Counted from the first letter of the stretch, positions 51,932 to 61,903 are shown. The stretch: DNA of 64,000 bases from Micromonospora violae (GCF_004217135.1 NZ_SHKK01000001.1:2108001-2172000), one strand, 5' to 3'. A program made the numbers and translations. Notes: generated from the letters alone by a model not told the origin.

Positions 51932-52947
51932 GCGGCGTCAGCCCGACCCAGCGGTCCCTCACCAGCGCCGACGTGGCGTACCTGCTCGACGCGTCGTTCG
52001 GGCCGGACACCCGGGTCCGCGACTGCGGTCCACTGAGCGGCGGCGGGTTCGCGACGGTCTGGTGGGCACTGCTCGACGACGGTCGCCGGGTGGTGCTGAA
52101 ACTGGCACCGCCAAGTGGTACGCCGCTGCTGCGCTACGAGCGCGGGCTCTGCGCTGCCGAGGACCGCTACTTCCGACTCGTCGCGCAGCGGGCGCCGCAG
52201 GTGCCGGTGCCCCCGGTGCTGTGGCACGGCACCGACCCGGCGTACGGCGAGTGGTTGGTCACCGAGATGCTGCCCGGCCGGTCGCTGTTCGACCTGGCCG
52301 AGGCCGGTGTCGCGGTCGACGACGGCCCGGTGCGCTACGACCTCGGGGTGGCTCTCGCCACGTTGCACACGGTGACCGGTGAACGGTTCGGGTACGACGG
52401 TGACCGGGCCTCCGGTCCGACCTGGCGGGAGGCGTTCACGGCGATGCTCGACGAGTTCCTGGCCGACGCGGTCGACTGGGACGTCCGACTACCGGTGACC
52501 CCGGAGCGTCTGCACGCACTGGTGGGCCGGCACGCCGACGTGCTCGACGAGGTACGACGACCGGCGCTGCTGCACTTCGACTGCTGGGACGGCAATGTGC
52601 TGGCCACGCCCGACGGCGACGCCCGGCTGCGGCTCTCCGGGCTGGTCGACGGCGAGCGGTTCTTCTACGGCGACCCACTGCTGGACCTGGTCTCGCCGCT
52701 GCTCTTCCGACGCGTCGAGGACGAGCCGGAGCACCCCGTGCTGCGCGGCTACCGGGCCACCGTGGCCGAACCGCTGGTGCTGGACGCGTCGGCGCGGCGG
52801 CGGCTGGGTCTCTACCGGTTGCACCTGTACCTGCTGATGACTGTGGAGATGCCCAGCCGCGGGATGACCCCGCAGAGCCATCCCGAGCGGCACAAACAGC
52901 TGGCGGCCCTGCTCGATGAGGAGCTCGCCGCACTCGCCACGAGCTGA
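51928..52947 (+). CDS. Phosphotransferase (APH-fold kinase)
   Basis: 339-aa protein of the aminoglycoside phosphotransferase/choline kinase fold. GGGFATVWWALLDDGRRVVLKL is the nucleotide loop with catalytic Lys. LLHFDCWDGNVLA is the Brenner motif HxDxxxxN with the catalytic Asp, and LVDGERFFYGDPLLDL replaces the DFG-like segment. The start ATG 51928 overlaps the LacI stop by 4 bases. By context it is likely to phosphorylate the pathway's sugar or alcohol, rather than an antibiotic, but this is inferred. Confidence 0.85.
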   Translation: MSGVSPTQRSLTSADVAYLLDASFGPDTRVRDCGPLSGGGFATVWWALLDDGRRVVLKLAPPSGTPLLRYERGLCAAEDRYFRLVAQRAPQVPVPPVLWHGTDPAYGEWLVTEMLPGRSLFDLAEAGVAVDDGPVRYDLGVALATLHTVTGERFGYDGDRASGPTWREAFTAMLDEFLADAVDWDVRLPVTPERLHALVGRHADVLDEVRRPALLHFDCWDGNVLATPDGDARLRLSGLVDGERFFYGDPLLDLVSPLLFRRVEDEPEHPVLRGYRATVAEPLVLDASARRRLGLYRLHLYLLMTVEMPSRGMTPQSHPERHKQLAALLDEELAALATS

Positions 52948-52994
52948 ACGAATCCCCGTTGCCTCGGAGCGGCGCCGCCCCTAGCCTGCTTCCC

Positions 52995-53480
52995 GTGCTG
53001 ATTCGGGAGTTCGTCGACGGGGACTGGTCGCAGGTGTGGCCGATCATCGAGGAGGTGATCCGGGCACAGGAGACCTTCCCCTACGACCCGGCGATGACCG
53101 CCGAGCAGTCGTACGGCATGTGGGTCGAGGCGAAGCCGGGGCGGACCGTCGTGGCGGTCGACGGCGAGCGGGTGCTCGGCACCGCGAAGATGGGCGCGAA
53201 CCGGCCCGGCCCGGGCGCGCACGTGTCCACCGCGAGCTTCATGGTCGCCGCCGACGCCCGGGGCCGGGGTGTGGGCACCGCACTGTGCCGTGACGCGCTG
53301 ACCTGGGCCCGCGAGCAGGGGTACGCCGGCATGCAGTTCAACGCCGTGGTGGAGAGCAACCGGTCGGCGGTGCGGTTGTACCAGCGGGAGGGCTTCGCGG
53401 TGGTCGGCACGGTGCCGGGCGCGTTCCGTCACCCCACCCTCGGCCGGACCGGCCTGCACGTCATGTACCAGGAGTTCTGA
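52995..53480 (+). CDS. GNAT N-acetyltransferase
   Basis: 161-aa acetyltransferase. LIREFVDGDWSQVWPIIEEVIRAQETFPYDP is the N-terminal arm and AADARGRGVGTALCRDALTWA the acetyl-CoA loop (RGxGxGT). AVVESNRSAVRLYQREGF is the typical late helix. It resembles phosphinothricin/amino-acid acetyltransferases of moderate length. The GTG at 52995 lies 7 bases after TAGCCT (52982-52987), pointing to a leaderless mRNA and a separate transcription unit. Confidence 0.88.
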   Translation: MLIREFVDGDWSQVWPIIEEVIRAQETFPYDPAMTAEQSYGMWVEAKPGRTVVAVDGERVLGTAKMGANRPGPGAHVSTASFMVAADARGRGVGTALCRDALTWAREQGYAGMQFNAVVESNRSAVRLYQREGFAVVGTVPGAFRHPTLGRTGLHVMYQEF

Positions 53481-53530
53481 CCGGGCCCGCTCCGCTCGCT
53501 CGGGGCGCCACGTGGTGGTCGGCACCCGTC

Positions 53531-54811
53531 TCAACCAACGGTGCCGCCGGCCGGGGCCGCGCGCAGTCCGGGCTGCCCGGCGGCCGGCTCCGCGCCGGCG
53601 CGGCGGATCGGGGTGCAGAGGCCACCGACCGCTACCAGCAGGCACCCCGCACCCGCCGTGAGCGTGACCGCTGGTACGCCGTACCGGCCGGCGGCCCAGG
53701 TCAGCACGACAGCGCCGGCCGGGCCGAGGGCGTAGTGGGTGCTCCAGAACGCCGACGTCACCCGGCCCAGCAGGTGGTCGGGGGTGATCTCCTGGCGCAG
53801 CGACATCGAGCAGATCCCACCGACGCTGAGACAGCACAGGTAGACGGCGGTCAGCGCGGTGACCGCCGGCACGCTGGTGGCGAGGCCGACGCCGGCCACC
53901 GCGAGGCCGCAGACCGTGTGCGCGCCGATCCAGGTGACGCCGAAGCCGCGCCGCCGACGCAGCGGGGCCACCAGCAGCGCGCCGGCGACAGTGCCCAGCG
54001 CCGCCAGGCCGAGCACCGTGCCGACGGTGCCCTCGGAGCCGCCGAGGTCGTGCGTGACGTGGTAGATCAGCACGTCGGTGAAACCGTAGGTGAGGAAGAT
54101 GAAGACCGACAGCAGCACGGTGAGCGCGCGCAGCACCGGCTGTCGCCACAGGAACCGCGCGCCGGCCAGGAACTCGGCCAGCGGTCGCTGCCGGACCACC
54201 CCATCGTCCACCTGGACGGGCCGCAGCCGGATCAGCCACAGGCCGGCCGCCGAGAGCGCGAAGCTCGCCGCGTTGACGGCGATGGCGGTCGCCGGGCCGA
54301 AGCGGGCCGCCACCACACCGGCGAGCAGCGGCCCGAGGACGGCCGCCGCCGCGTACGTCGCCTGCAACCGGCCGTTGGCCTCGGTGATCCGGTCGGAGTC
54401 GACCAGGTTGCGGACGGCGGTCACCGCGGCGACCTGGAACACCATGCCGGCCGCCTCGCAGATCGGCAGCACGACGAAGAGCAGCCAGACCTGCGGGCCG
54501 GCGAGCCACGCCAACGGCACCAGAGCGTAGAGCAGCAGCCGGGTCAGGTCCGCCACGATCATCAGCGTGCGGCGGTCGTACCTGTCGACCAGCACCCCGC
54601 CGAAGACCCCGGCGACGACGGACGCCGCACCGGCGACGGCGGTGAGCACGCCCATCTGCGCCACCGACCCGGTCGCCTGGAGCACCAGCAGCGGCACCGC
54701 GAGGTAGGCGAACGAGTCGCCGGCCGCCGAGAGCGACTGCGCGACCCAGTACGTGCCGAAGGTCCGGTCCCGCCAGAGCGGCGCTCGACCAGCGGCAGCA
54801 GACCGGCTCAT
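53531..54811 (-). CDS. MFS transporter (enterobactin exporter/tetracycline-efflux-like)
   Basis: 426-aa major facilitator with twelve helices. FGTYWVAQSLSAAGDSFAYLAVPLLVL opens helix 1, and the loop 2-3 motif reads GGVLVDRYDRRTLMIVADL. It belongs to the class of actinobacterial drug or metabolite exporters (MFS_3, EntS-like). The start ATG 54811 lies 7 bases after TAACCT, so it is probably leaderless. The perfect palindrome GTTACGCGTAAC overlaps that -10 box. The gene is alone and is transcribed opposite to the acetyltransferase. Confidence 0.9.
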   Translation of the reverse strand: MSRSAAAGRAPLWRDRTFGTYWVAQSLSAAGDSFAYLAVPLLVLQATGSVAQMGVLTAVAGAASVVAGVFGGVLVDRYDRRTLMIVADLTRLLLYALVPLAWLAGPQVWLLFVVLPICEAAGMVFQVAAVTAVRNLVDSDRITEANGRLQATYAAAAVLGPLLAGVVAARFGPATAIAVNAASFALSAAGLWLIRLRPVQVDDGVVRQRPLAEFLAGARFLWRQPVLRALTVLLSVFIFLTYGFTDVLIYHVTHDLGGSEGTVGTVLGLAALGTVAGALLVAPLRRRRGFGVTWIGAHTVCGLAVAGVGLATSVPAVTALTAVYLCCLSVGGICSMSLRQEITPDHLLGRVTSAFWSTHYALGPAGAVVLTWAAGRYGVPAVTLTAGAGCLLVAVGGLCTPIRRAGAEPAAGQPGLRAAPAGGTVG

Positions 54812-54820
54812 CGCGCCAAG

Positions 54821-54832
54821 GTTACGCGTAAC
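54821..54832 (-). promoter_or_regulatory. 12-bp palindrome over the MFS promoter
   Basis: GTTACGCGTAAC is perfectly inverted. TAAC within it starts the -10-like TAACCT of the MFS gene, so a protein bound here would block transcription. It lies between this gene and the end of the LysR gene; the cognate regulator is not identified. Confidence 0.5.
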
Positions 54833-54855
54833 ACGCTGAACCGGCTGCCACACCG

Positions 54856-55761
54856 TCAGCCGGTACGGGTCAGGTCCGTCGTCGCCGCGAGTTCCGTGAC
54901 CACGTCCAGGAACCGGTGCAGCGCGGGTGTGGTGTTGCCCGGCAACCACACCATCTCGGTGTACGCGTAGGCGCCGGTCAGGGGCACGAACACCACGCCG
55001 GTGCGGCGGAGACTGGCCGCCGAGCAGGCGAGCCGGGTGACGCCGAGTCCGGCGGCGACCAGGCCGAGCAGACCCTGCACGCCGGCCTCCTCCTGGACGA
55101 TGGTCGGTACGAAGCCCGCTTCCCGGAACTGGTCCTCGTAGGCCCGGTGCCAGGGTTCCCAGGAGCTGCGCGGCGTCATCACCCACGGCTCGTCCGCCAG
55201 GTCGGCGAGGGTCAACTCGGCACGGTCGGCGAGCGGGTGGCCCTCGGGTAACACCGCGCAGACCGGTTCGGTCGTCAGTCTCCGGGACTCCAGGCCGGCG
55301 ACCAGCGGGGTCCGGGTGAAGGCGACGTCGAACCGTCCACCGAGGACACCCTGGACCAGGGGCGCGATGCTGACGGACTCGGTGGCCAGGTGCAGGTCGG
55401 GTAGGTGGCGGCGGACGGCTCGGACCACCGGGGGCAGGAGGTGGTTGGCGACGGTGGTCAGGAAGGCGAGCCGGAGGGTGCCGACCTCGCCCCGCAAGGC
55501 CCTCTCCACGACGGCGACGGCCTGCTCGGCGCGGTCCGTCACGGCGCGTGCCTCGGGCACGAACAGGGCACCGATGTCGGTGAGGGTGGTGCCGCGGCTG
55601 TCCCGCTCGAACAGCTTCGCCCCGAGGACGCGTTCCAGGGCGGTGATCTGCTGCGACAGCGACTGCTGGGCGATCATCAGGCGGGCGGCGGCCCGGGTGA
55701 AGCTCAACTCCTCCGCGAGGACCAGGAAATACCGCAGTTGTCGCAGCTCAGGTGTGGCCAC
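54856..55761 (-). CDS. LysR family transcriptional regulator
   Basis: 301-aa LysR regulator. The N-terminal domain is ELRQLRYFLVLAEELSFTRAAARLMIAQQSLSQQITALE with the typical winged helix. The effector domain from about 90 (GTLRLAFLTTVANHLLPPVV, FDVAFTRTPLV) binds an unknown inducer. The start is GTG 55761 (MATPELRQLRYF). It is divergent from a short-chain dehydrogenase, which it most likely controls from the 152-base gap between them. Confidence 0.92.
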   Translation of the reverse strand: MATPELRQLRYFLVLAEELSFTRAAARLMIAQQSLSQQITALERVLGAKLFERDSRGTTLTDIGALFVPEARAVTDRAEQAVAVVERALRGEVGTLRLAFLTTVANHLLPPVVRAVRRHLPDLHLATESVSIAPLVQGVLGGRFDVAFTRTPLVAGLESRRLTTEPVCAVLPEGHPLADRAELTLADLADEPWVMTPRSSWEPWHRAYEDQFREAGFVPTIVQEEAGVQGLLGLVAAGLGVTRLACSAASLRRTGVVFVPLTGAYAYTEMVWLPGNTTPALHRFLDVVTELAATTDLTRTG

Positions 55762-55913
55762 AGGGACAGACTGTAGCCACGCCAGGAAGAGCGTGTTGGC
55801 GGTCCGAGCAGACCCGCGCGCACGATCGGTGCGAAGGGTGGTGCCGGCACACCGTACGCCTGGACGGCGAGCCGGAAGGCCACCTGAGGACACCCCACCG
55901 AAGGAATTCGATC

Positions 55914-56852
<939 letters not shown>

Positions 56853-56858
56853 ACGCCC

Positions 56859-56892
56859 GGAAACGGCCGCGGGATCCCCCGCGGCCGTTTCC
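56859..56892. terminator. Bidirectional terminator hairpin
   Basis: A perfect 15-bp stem (GGAAACGGCCGCGGG at 56859-56873, inverted at 56878-56892) with an ATCC loop lies between the convergent SDR and FMN reductase genes. In each direction the stem is followed by a short T-richer or mixed tract. Confidence 0.8.
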
Positions 56893-56908
56893 CGAGTGCG
56901 CGAAACGC

Positions 56909-57469
56909 TCAGGCCTTGCGCAGCGGAGCGAGCGCGGCGCTCCAGGCGACCACCTGGTCGAGGGTGGTGGTCAGCGCGTCCTGCTGGAACGGGCCGGGCT
57001 TGAAGGTGCTGAAGTTCTCGAAGTCGGTGAAGAGCGACAGCGCGACCTGCGAGCGCACGTCGGCCATCTGCAGCTCGCCGGAGATCAGCCGCAGGTGCTC
57101 CACGGCGCGCGCGCCGCCCACCGAGCCATAGCTGACGAAGCCCACGGCCTTGTTGTTCCACTCGGCGTACAGGAAGTCGATCGCGTTCTTCAGCGCACCC
57201 GAGGTGGAGTGGTTGTACTCCGGGGTGACGATGATGAACCCGTCGTACGACGCGATCGTCTCGGCCCACCGCTTGGTGTGCGGCTGGCTGTACTGGCCCA
57301 TCGAGGGCGGGTACGCCTCGTCGAGGTGCGGCAGCTGGTAGTCGAGCAGGTCGATCAGCTCGTACTGCGCGTCGGAGCGCTGCTTGGCGATCTCGAGCAC
57401 CCAGCGGGCGACGGCCTCGCCGTTACGGCCCGGGCGGGTGCTGCCGAGGATGATCCCGATCCTGGTCAT
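56909..57469 (-). CDS. NADPH-dependent FMN reductase
   Basis: 186-aa flavodoxin-like FMN reductase. RIGIILGSTRPGRNGEAVARWVLEIA is the FMN phosphate loop. FIIVTPEYNHSTSGALKNAIDFLYAEW is the signature region of the NADPH_dep FMN_red family, and VGFVSYGSVGGARAVEHLR is typical. It reduces free flavin or quinones. It is divergent from a MarR gene with inverted boxes between them, the usual arrangement for oxidant- or quinone-inducible reductases. Confidence 0.92.
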   Translation of the reverse strand: MTRIGIILGSTRPGRNGEAVARWVLEIAKQRSDAQYELIDLLDYQLPHLDEAYPPSMGQYSQPHTKRWAETIASYDGFIIVTPEYNHSTSGALKNAIDFLYAEWNNKAVGFVSYGSVGGARAVEHLRLISGELQMADVRSQVALSLFTDFENFSTFKPGPFQQDALTTTLDQVVAWSAALAPLRKA

Positions 57470-57523
57470 GTGTGGCGCCTTTCAGAGGGGTCCTTGCCTG
57501 ACGACGGGAACGCTATCCAGTGA

Positions 57524-57591
57524 TTGATTGGTCAAGCAAATGTCTGCGCTATGGGCGTGATCACACGGAGGGTAAGCATTTGCTCAGTCAA
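57524..57591. promoter_or_regulatory. Paired MarR operators
   Basis: TTGGTCAAGCAAATG (57528-57542) recurs inverted as CATTTGCTCAGTCAA (57577-57591), with 3 mismatches. The first overlaps TTGATTGGTCAA, an imperfect inverted repeat at 57524-57535. The second lies 5 bases before a TATGAT -10 box (57597-57602) of the MarR gene. The placement suits MarR repression of both divergent genes. Confidence 0.6.
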
Positions 57592-57608
57592 ACAAGTATG
57601 ATATGAGG

Positions 57609-58082
57609 ATGTCCAACTCCTCCGCAGCGACTCCCAAACCGCTCACTCCCGACGAGGAAGCCCTGGTCCGAGCCCTGGGCCAGGTGATGCACATCCTGCC
57701 CCGCGCGATCGACGCGGACATGGTCGGTGACCGTCAGCTACCGCTCACCGAGTACACCGCGCTGATGAACCTCTCCGAGGCACCGGAGCGGCGGATGCGC
57801 ATGAACGAGCTCGCGGCGCTCTGCTACCTCTCCCTCAGTGGCATGACCCGCACGATCATCCGGCTCGAGACGCAGGGCCTGGTCCGGCGGGAACGGTGCG
57901 AGGAGGACGCGCGCGGCTGGAACGCCGTCCTCACCGACGCGGGCTTCGCCCGCCTGGAAGAGTCCTGGCCCAGCCACCTGGCCGCCGTACGCCGCCGGTT
58001 CCTCCAGCACTTCGAGGGTTTCGACCTCGCCGCACTGGCCCGCGCCTTCGAGCGGGCCGGCACGGCGGAGCCGACCGACTGA
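57609..58082 (+). CDS. MarR family transcriptional regulator
   Basis: 157-aa winged helix regulator. ALGQVMHILPRAIDAD, LTEYTALMNLSEAPERRMRMNELAALCYLSLSGMTRTIIRLETQGLVRR and the wing ERCEEDARGWNAVLTDAG are typical. I prefer ATG 57609: it lies 6 bases after TATGAT, so the mRNA would be leaderless. The ATG at 57603 directly follows the hexamer and is unlikely. It ends 21 bases before the convergent siderophore synthetase stop, with a shared terminator hairpin in that gap. Confidence 0.9.
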   Translation: MSNSSAATPKPLTPDEEALVRALGQVMHILPRAIDADMVGDRQLPLTEYTALMNLSEAPERRMRMNELAALCYLSLSGMTRTIIRLETQGLVRRERCEEDARGWNAVLTDAGFARLEESWPSHLAAVRRRFLQHFEGFDLAALARAFERAGTAEPTD

Positions 58083-58089
58083 GCCGACA

Positions 58090-58114
58090 CCGGCCCGGTC
58101 GGTCACCGGGCCGG
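58090..58114. terminator. Bidirectional terminator overlapping the desD stop codon
   Basis: CCGGCCCGG (58090-58098) is inverted at 58106-58114 around a 7-base loop. The loop holds part of the desD stop codon, so it serves both the MarR gene and the siderophore operon. Confidence 0.65.
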
Positions 58115-59950
58115 GGCGTGGGGGGCGAGCGGATTGGTGAGGGTGCCGACGAACTGGAGAGCCGCCGACGGGTCGGCGAGGTCGATCATCTGCTGGTTGT
58201 CGCGCAGCTGAAGCCGGTTGAGGCAGGACAGGGTGAACTCCGGCGCGAACAGGTCGTAGTGGCGCACCCGCTCGGCCAGGTGCGGCACCCGGTCGAAGTA
58301 GTCGGCGGCGCAGGCCGCGACCGTACGCCAGAAGTCGCCCTCGGCGAGCACACCGGCCTCGACCAGGACCCCGTTGAGGTGGCGCAGGAAGCAGTCCACC
58401 ACGTCGGTGAAGATGCTCAGCAACTTGGTGTCGTCGGGCACCTCGACACGGATCCGCTCCACCGCCGCCGGCAGCTCGACCTCGTTACTCATCACCGCGA
58501 TCTCCTCGGCGATGTCCTTGAAGATCACCCGCTGGACCGTGTCCCGCTCGTCGAGGACCAGGATGACGTTCTCGCCGTGCGGCATGAAGGCCAGGTCGTG
58601 GGCGTAGAAGCTGTGCAGCAGCGGGGTCAGGTAGGCGTCCAGGTAACGACGCAGCCACGCCTCGGGCACCAGGCCGGACCGGGCGATCAACGCCGCCGCC
58701 AGCGAGTCGCCCTCGTCGTCGACGTGCAGCAGCGCGGCCATGGTGGACAGTCGCTCCCCCGGCGCCAGGTCGGGCACCGGGCTCTCCCGCCACAGCGCGG
58801 CCAACATCTTGCGGTACGGGGAAGTCCGGTCGGTGGCCGCCTCGTACTGCCGGTGCCGGTAACCCACCGCGGCGCGCTCCCGGATGACGGTCAGGCCGGT
58901 GCCGGTCAGCACCTCGTCGGCGGCGATCAGGTCGGCCAGCCAGTCGTTGATCGCCGGGGTGGCCGCCATGTACGCGGCCGACAACCCCCGCATGAAGCCC
59001 ATGTTCAGCACCGACAGCGCGGTCTTGACGTAGTGCCGCCCCGGCTCGCTGACGTTGAAGAAGGTGCGGATGGACTGCTGGGCGAGGTACACGTCCGGCC
59101 CTGGGCCGAGGTGCACCAGCCGGCGCGCGGCCAACTCCCCGGCGAAGGTGACCGCCAGCTTGTTCCACCACTGCCAAGGGTGCGCCGGGATCAGGTGGTA
59201 GTCGGCGAGATCCAACCCGAGATCGCCCATCGTGGCCGCGAACCGGGCCCGGGTCCCGGCGTCCAGCTCGCCCTCGATGAGGGTGTCGTAGTCGAGGTCG
59301 GCGGCGCTGCTGAACGTCGAGTGATCCCGGTGCGCGGCCAGCCACTCCAGCCGTACCGGCGCGGCGGCCTCCGGGGCGTACCGGTGGTACTCGTCGACAC
59401 CGAAGCCGAGCCGACCGTTGTTCGCCACGAAGCAGGGGTGTCCCTCGGTCATCGAGGTCTCGATGGTCTGGAAGTCCGCCTCGGCCAGATCGGCGGCGCT
59501 CGGCGCGGCCTGGGCCAGCTTGTACGCCGTACCCGCCAGCGTCGAGGTGATCTCCTCCAGGTAGACCGGGAGCACCCGCGCGGTGAGCCCGAGGGTGTCG
59601 CGCAGCTCGATGATGAGGTCCACCGCGTCCGGTGCCAGCGACGTGCCGTCGCGGTGTCGGGTGATGCTGTCCGCGTCGATCTGCCAGTGCGCCAGGGCGA
59701 GCACCCGCGCCGCGAACCGGTAGGTGACCGTCCCGTCGTCGCTGCGGACCTCGTACCACTGCCGGCCGTCGGGGCCGGCCACGGCCTGCGGGGTGAGCAG
59801 CCGCTCGTGGGTGAACTCGGCGAGCGCCTTGCGGACCAGCAGCCGGTTGGCCCGGGCCCACCGCTGCGGGGTGAGATGCCCGACCGGGTCGCCGGAGGCG
59901 GAATAGGCGGTGGCGACGGGCGGGTGGGCGGGGGCGGCGGTGGTGGTCAC
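58103..59950 (-). CDS. desD: NRPS-independent siderophore synthetase DesD
   Basis: 615-aa IucA/IucC-family synthetase that condenses and cyclises N-hydroxy-N-succinyl-cadaverine units into desferrioxamine. Motifs are GHPCFVANNGRLGFGV, LIPAHPWQWWNKLAV (the NIS HPWQ motif), SIRTFFNVSEPGRHYVKTALSVLN and the C-terminal FerrF-like FYAHDLAFMPHGENVILVLDE. The start is GTG 59950, overlapping the desC stop by 4 bases. It is last of four coupled genes desA-B-C-D. Length matches DesD of streptomycetes. Confidence 0.93.
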   Translation of the reverse strand: MTTTAAPAHPPVATAYSASGDPVGHLTPQRWARANRLLVRKALAEFTHERLLTPQAVAGPDGRQWYEVRSDDGTVTYRFAARVLALAHWQIDADSITRHRDGTSLAPDAVDLIIELRDTLGLTARVLPVYLEEITSTLAGTAYKLAQAAPSAADLAEADFQTIETSMTEGHPCFVANNGRLGFGVDEYHRYAPEAAAPVRLEWLAAHRDHSTFSSAADLDYDTLIEGELDAGTRARFAATMGDLGLDLADYHLIPAHPWQWWNKLAVTFAGELAARRLVHLGPGPDVYLAQQSIRTFFNVSEPGRHYVKTALSVLNMGFMRGLSAAYMAATPAINDWLADLIAADEVLTGTGLTVIRERAAVGYRHRQYEAATDRTSPYRKMLAALWRESPVPDLAPGERLSTMAALLHVDDEGDSLAAALIARSGLVPEAWLRRYLDAYLTPLLHSFYAHDLAFMPHGENVILVLDERDTVQRVIFKDIAEEIAVMSNEVELPAAVERIRVEVPDDTKLLSIFTDVVDCFLRHLNGVLVEAGVLAEGDFWRTVAACAADYFDRVPHLAERVRHYDLFAPEFTLSCLNRLQLRDNQQMIDLADPSAALQFVGTLTNPLAPHAPAR

Positions 59951-60555
59951 GCCGGGGCTCCTTCGACTCGGGTGGCGGCGGCACGGGTGGCGGCGGCGCG
60001 CTCGCGGGCGGCCTGGAACTGGGCTCGGGTGCAGACGCTGAGCAGGGCGTCCTTCTCGGGCTTGGCGATCGGGCCGACGACCGTGAAACCGACGGCGGCG
60101 TTCAGCGCGTGCACGGCGGTGTTGCGCACGTCCGGTTCGACCACCACCCGCCGGGTCGTCGGGTCGTCGAACAGCCACGCCATGACGGTGCCGAGCACCG
60201 CCCGGGTGAAGCCGTGCACGGGAGCGTCGACCGGCGCGCAGAGGAAGTGCATGCCCACGTCACCGGGTTGGTGGTCGTACAACCCGACCAGCTCAACGTG
60301 AGCCGGGTCGTAGCGCTCTGCGAGGAAGGCGGGGCTCCCCCGCCACAGCCCGAGGTACGCGTCGTGGTGCGGGTGCTCGGCGATCCGCCGGTACTCCTCG
60401 GTCACCTGGGCCTCATCGGCGTCCTGCATCAGCCAGAACGCCGCCTTCGGGTGGGTCACCCAGCGGTGCAGCAGCGCCGCGTCGGCGTCCGGGTCGAGCG
60501 GTCGTAGCGCGAACTCACCGAGCATCTCCTCGGCGCGGCGGAAGACGGTGCTCAC
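59947..60555 (-). CDS. desC: Siderophore acyltransferase DesC
   Basis: 202-aa GNAT-type acyltransferase (IucB/RhbD-like) that acylates N-hydroxycadaverine. [27 protein letters not shown], the [11 protein letters not shown] helix and [30 protein letters not shown] are diagnostic. The start GTG 60555 overlaps the desB stop. The C-terminus has an Ala/Arg repeat (AATRAAATR) not needed for the fold. Confidence 0.92.
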   Translation of the reverse strand: MSTVFRRAEEMLGEFALRPLDPDADAALLHRWVTHPKAAFWLMQDADEAQVTEEYRRIAEHPHHDAYLGLWRGSPAFLAERYDPAHVELVGLYDHQPGDVGMHFLCAPVDAPVHGFTRAVLGTVMAWLFDDPTTRRVVVEPDVRNTAVHALNAAVGFTVVGPIAKPEKDALLSVCTRAQFQAARERAAATRAAATRVEGAPA

Positions 60556-61829
60556 GACGACACCCCGAACTCCTGGAAGGTGATGCTCTTCTCGATCGGG
60601 TAGTACTCCCGGCCGAGCAGCTCCCGGATGATCCAGGAGTTGCGGTAGGCGCCCATGCCTAGATCCGGTGAGGTGATGCTGTGCGTGTGGGTGCCCGCGT
60701 TCTGTAGGAAGATGCCCCGCCCGTCGTGGTCGATGCTGTAGTTGCGGGCCACGTCGAAGCGGCCGTGCGCGTCCCAGCGGATCCGGTCCCGTACCGGCGT
60801 GAGGAACTCCGGCACCCGGTACCGGTAGCCGGTGGCCAGGACGAGACCTTCGGTACGCAGGGCGAAGTCGCGCTCCTGCTCCACCTGACGCAACCCGAGC
60901 GTGTACTGCCCGTCCCGGTGCTCGGCGCTGACCAGCTCGGTGTTGGTGAGCAGCCGGGTGTTCACCGGCCCGTCGACGCTGTGCGCGTAGAGCAGGTCGA
61001 AGATGTCGTTGATCAGGTCGGCGTTGATTCCCTTGAACAGACCCTTCTGCTCGGACTCCAGCCGGTAGCGGGTCGTCTCGGGCAGCGCGTGGAAGTAGTC
61101 CACGTAGTCCGGTGAGGTCATCTCCAGCGTCAGCTTGGTGTATTCGAGTGGGAAGAACCGCGGCGACCGCGTCACCCAGTTGAGCTGGTAGCCGTACCGG
61201 TCGATGTCGCCGAGCAGGTCGTGGTAGATCTCGGCGGCGCTCTGCCCGCTGCCCACCACGGTGATGCTGCGCTTGGTGCGCAGGGCTGCGCGGTGCTCCA
61301 GGTAGTGGGAGTTGTGCACGGCGTCGCCGGGCAGCTCGGCGATGGCCGACGGCAGGTGCGGCGGGGTGCCGGTGCCGAGCACCAGGTGCCGGGCCTGGTA
61401 TTCGACGGTCTCCCCCGTGTCGGCGCTGGCCCGCACCACGTACCGCTCGTCGGTAGGGTCGTACTCCACCGCGGTCACGGTCTGACCGAAGCGCAGGTTC
61501 GGCAGTTTCGCCGCCGCCCACCGGCAGTACGCGTCGTACTCGCTGCGCAGCGGGTAGAAGCTCTCCCGAATGTAGAACGGGTAGAGGCGGCCGATCTCCT
61601 TGAGGTAGTTGAGGAAGGAGTACGGCGACGTCGGGTCGGCGAGGCTGACCAGGTCGGCGATGAACGGGGTCTGCAACCGGGCCGACTCCAGCAGCATGCC
61701 GGGGTGCCAGGCGAGGCTCGGCCGTGCCTCCAGGAACACCCCGTCCAGCTCGTCGATCGGCGCGGTGAGGCAGGCCAGGCCCAGGTTGTACGGGCCCAGC
61801 CCGATGGCGAGGAAGTCGTGGGTGGACAT
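60552..61829 (-). CDS. desB: Cadaverine/lysine N-hydroxylase DesB
   Basis: 425-aa FAD/NADPH N-hydroxylating monooxygenase. [20 protein letters not shown] is the FAD motif, [16 protein letters not shown] the NADPH motif and [17 protein letters not shown] the C-terminal ATGY motif. It hydroxylates cadaverine in hydroxamate siderophore synthesis. I chose ATG 61829 because GGAG lies 6 bases before it; an earlier ATG at 61880 in frame is formed by a tandem duplication and would add an Arg/Pro-rich tail of 17 residues. Confidence 0.93.
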   Translation of the reverse strand: MSTHDFLAIGLGPYNLGLACLTAPIDELDGVFLEARPSLAWHPGMLLESARLQTPFIADLVSLADPTSPYSFLNYLKEIGRLYPFYIRESFYPLRSEYDAYCRWAAAKLPNLRFGQTVTAVEYDPTDERYVVRASADTGETVEYQARHLVLGTGTPPHLPSAIAELPGDAVHNSHYLEHRAALRTKRSITVVGSGQSAAEIYHDLLGDIDRYGYQLNWVTRSPRFFPLEYTKLTLEMTSPDYVDYFHALPETTRYRLESEQKGLFKGINADLINDIFDLLYAHSVDGPVNTRLLTNTELVSAEHRDGQYTLGLRQVEQERDFALRTEGLVLATGYRYRVPEFLTPVRDRIRWDAHGRFDVARNYSIDHDGRGIFLQNAGTHTHSITSPDLGMGAYRNSWIIRELLGREYYPIEKSITFQEFGVSS

Positions 61830-61849
61830 CGGGGTCTCCAGGCGCGGGT

Positions 61850-61903
61850 TCATCGGCGTCAGCCGACGGGGCAGGTTCATCGGCGTCAGCCGACGGGGCA
61901 GGT
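61850..61903. repeat. Perfect 27-bp tandem duplication at the desA/desB junction
   Basis: Two identical 27-base copies (61850-61876 and 61877-61903) duplicate the last codons of desA, its stop codon and a following ATG. The duplication adds an extra spacer between desA and desB and creates in-frame ATG codons ahead of desB. Confidence 0.9.
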
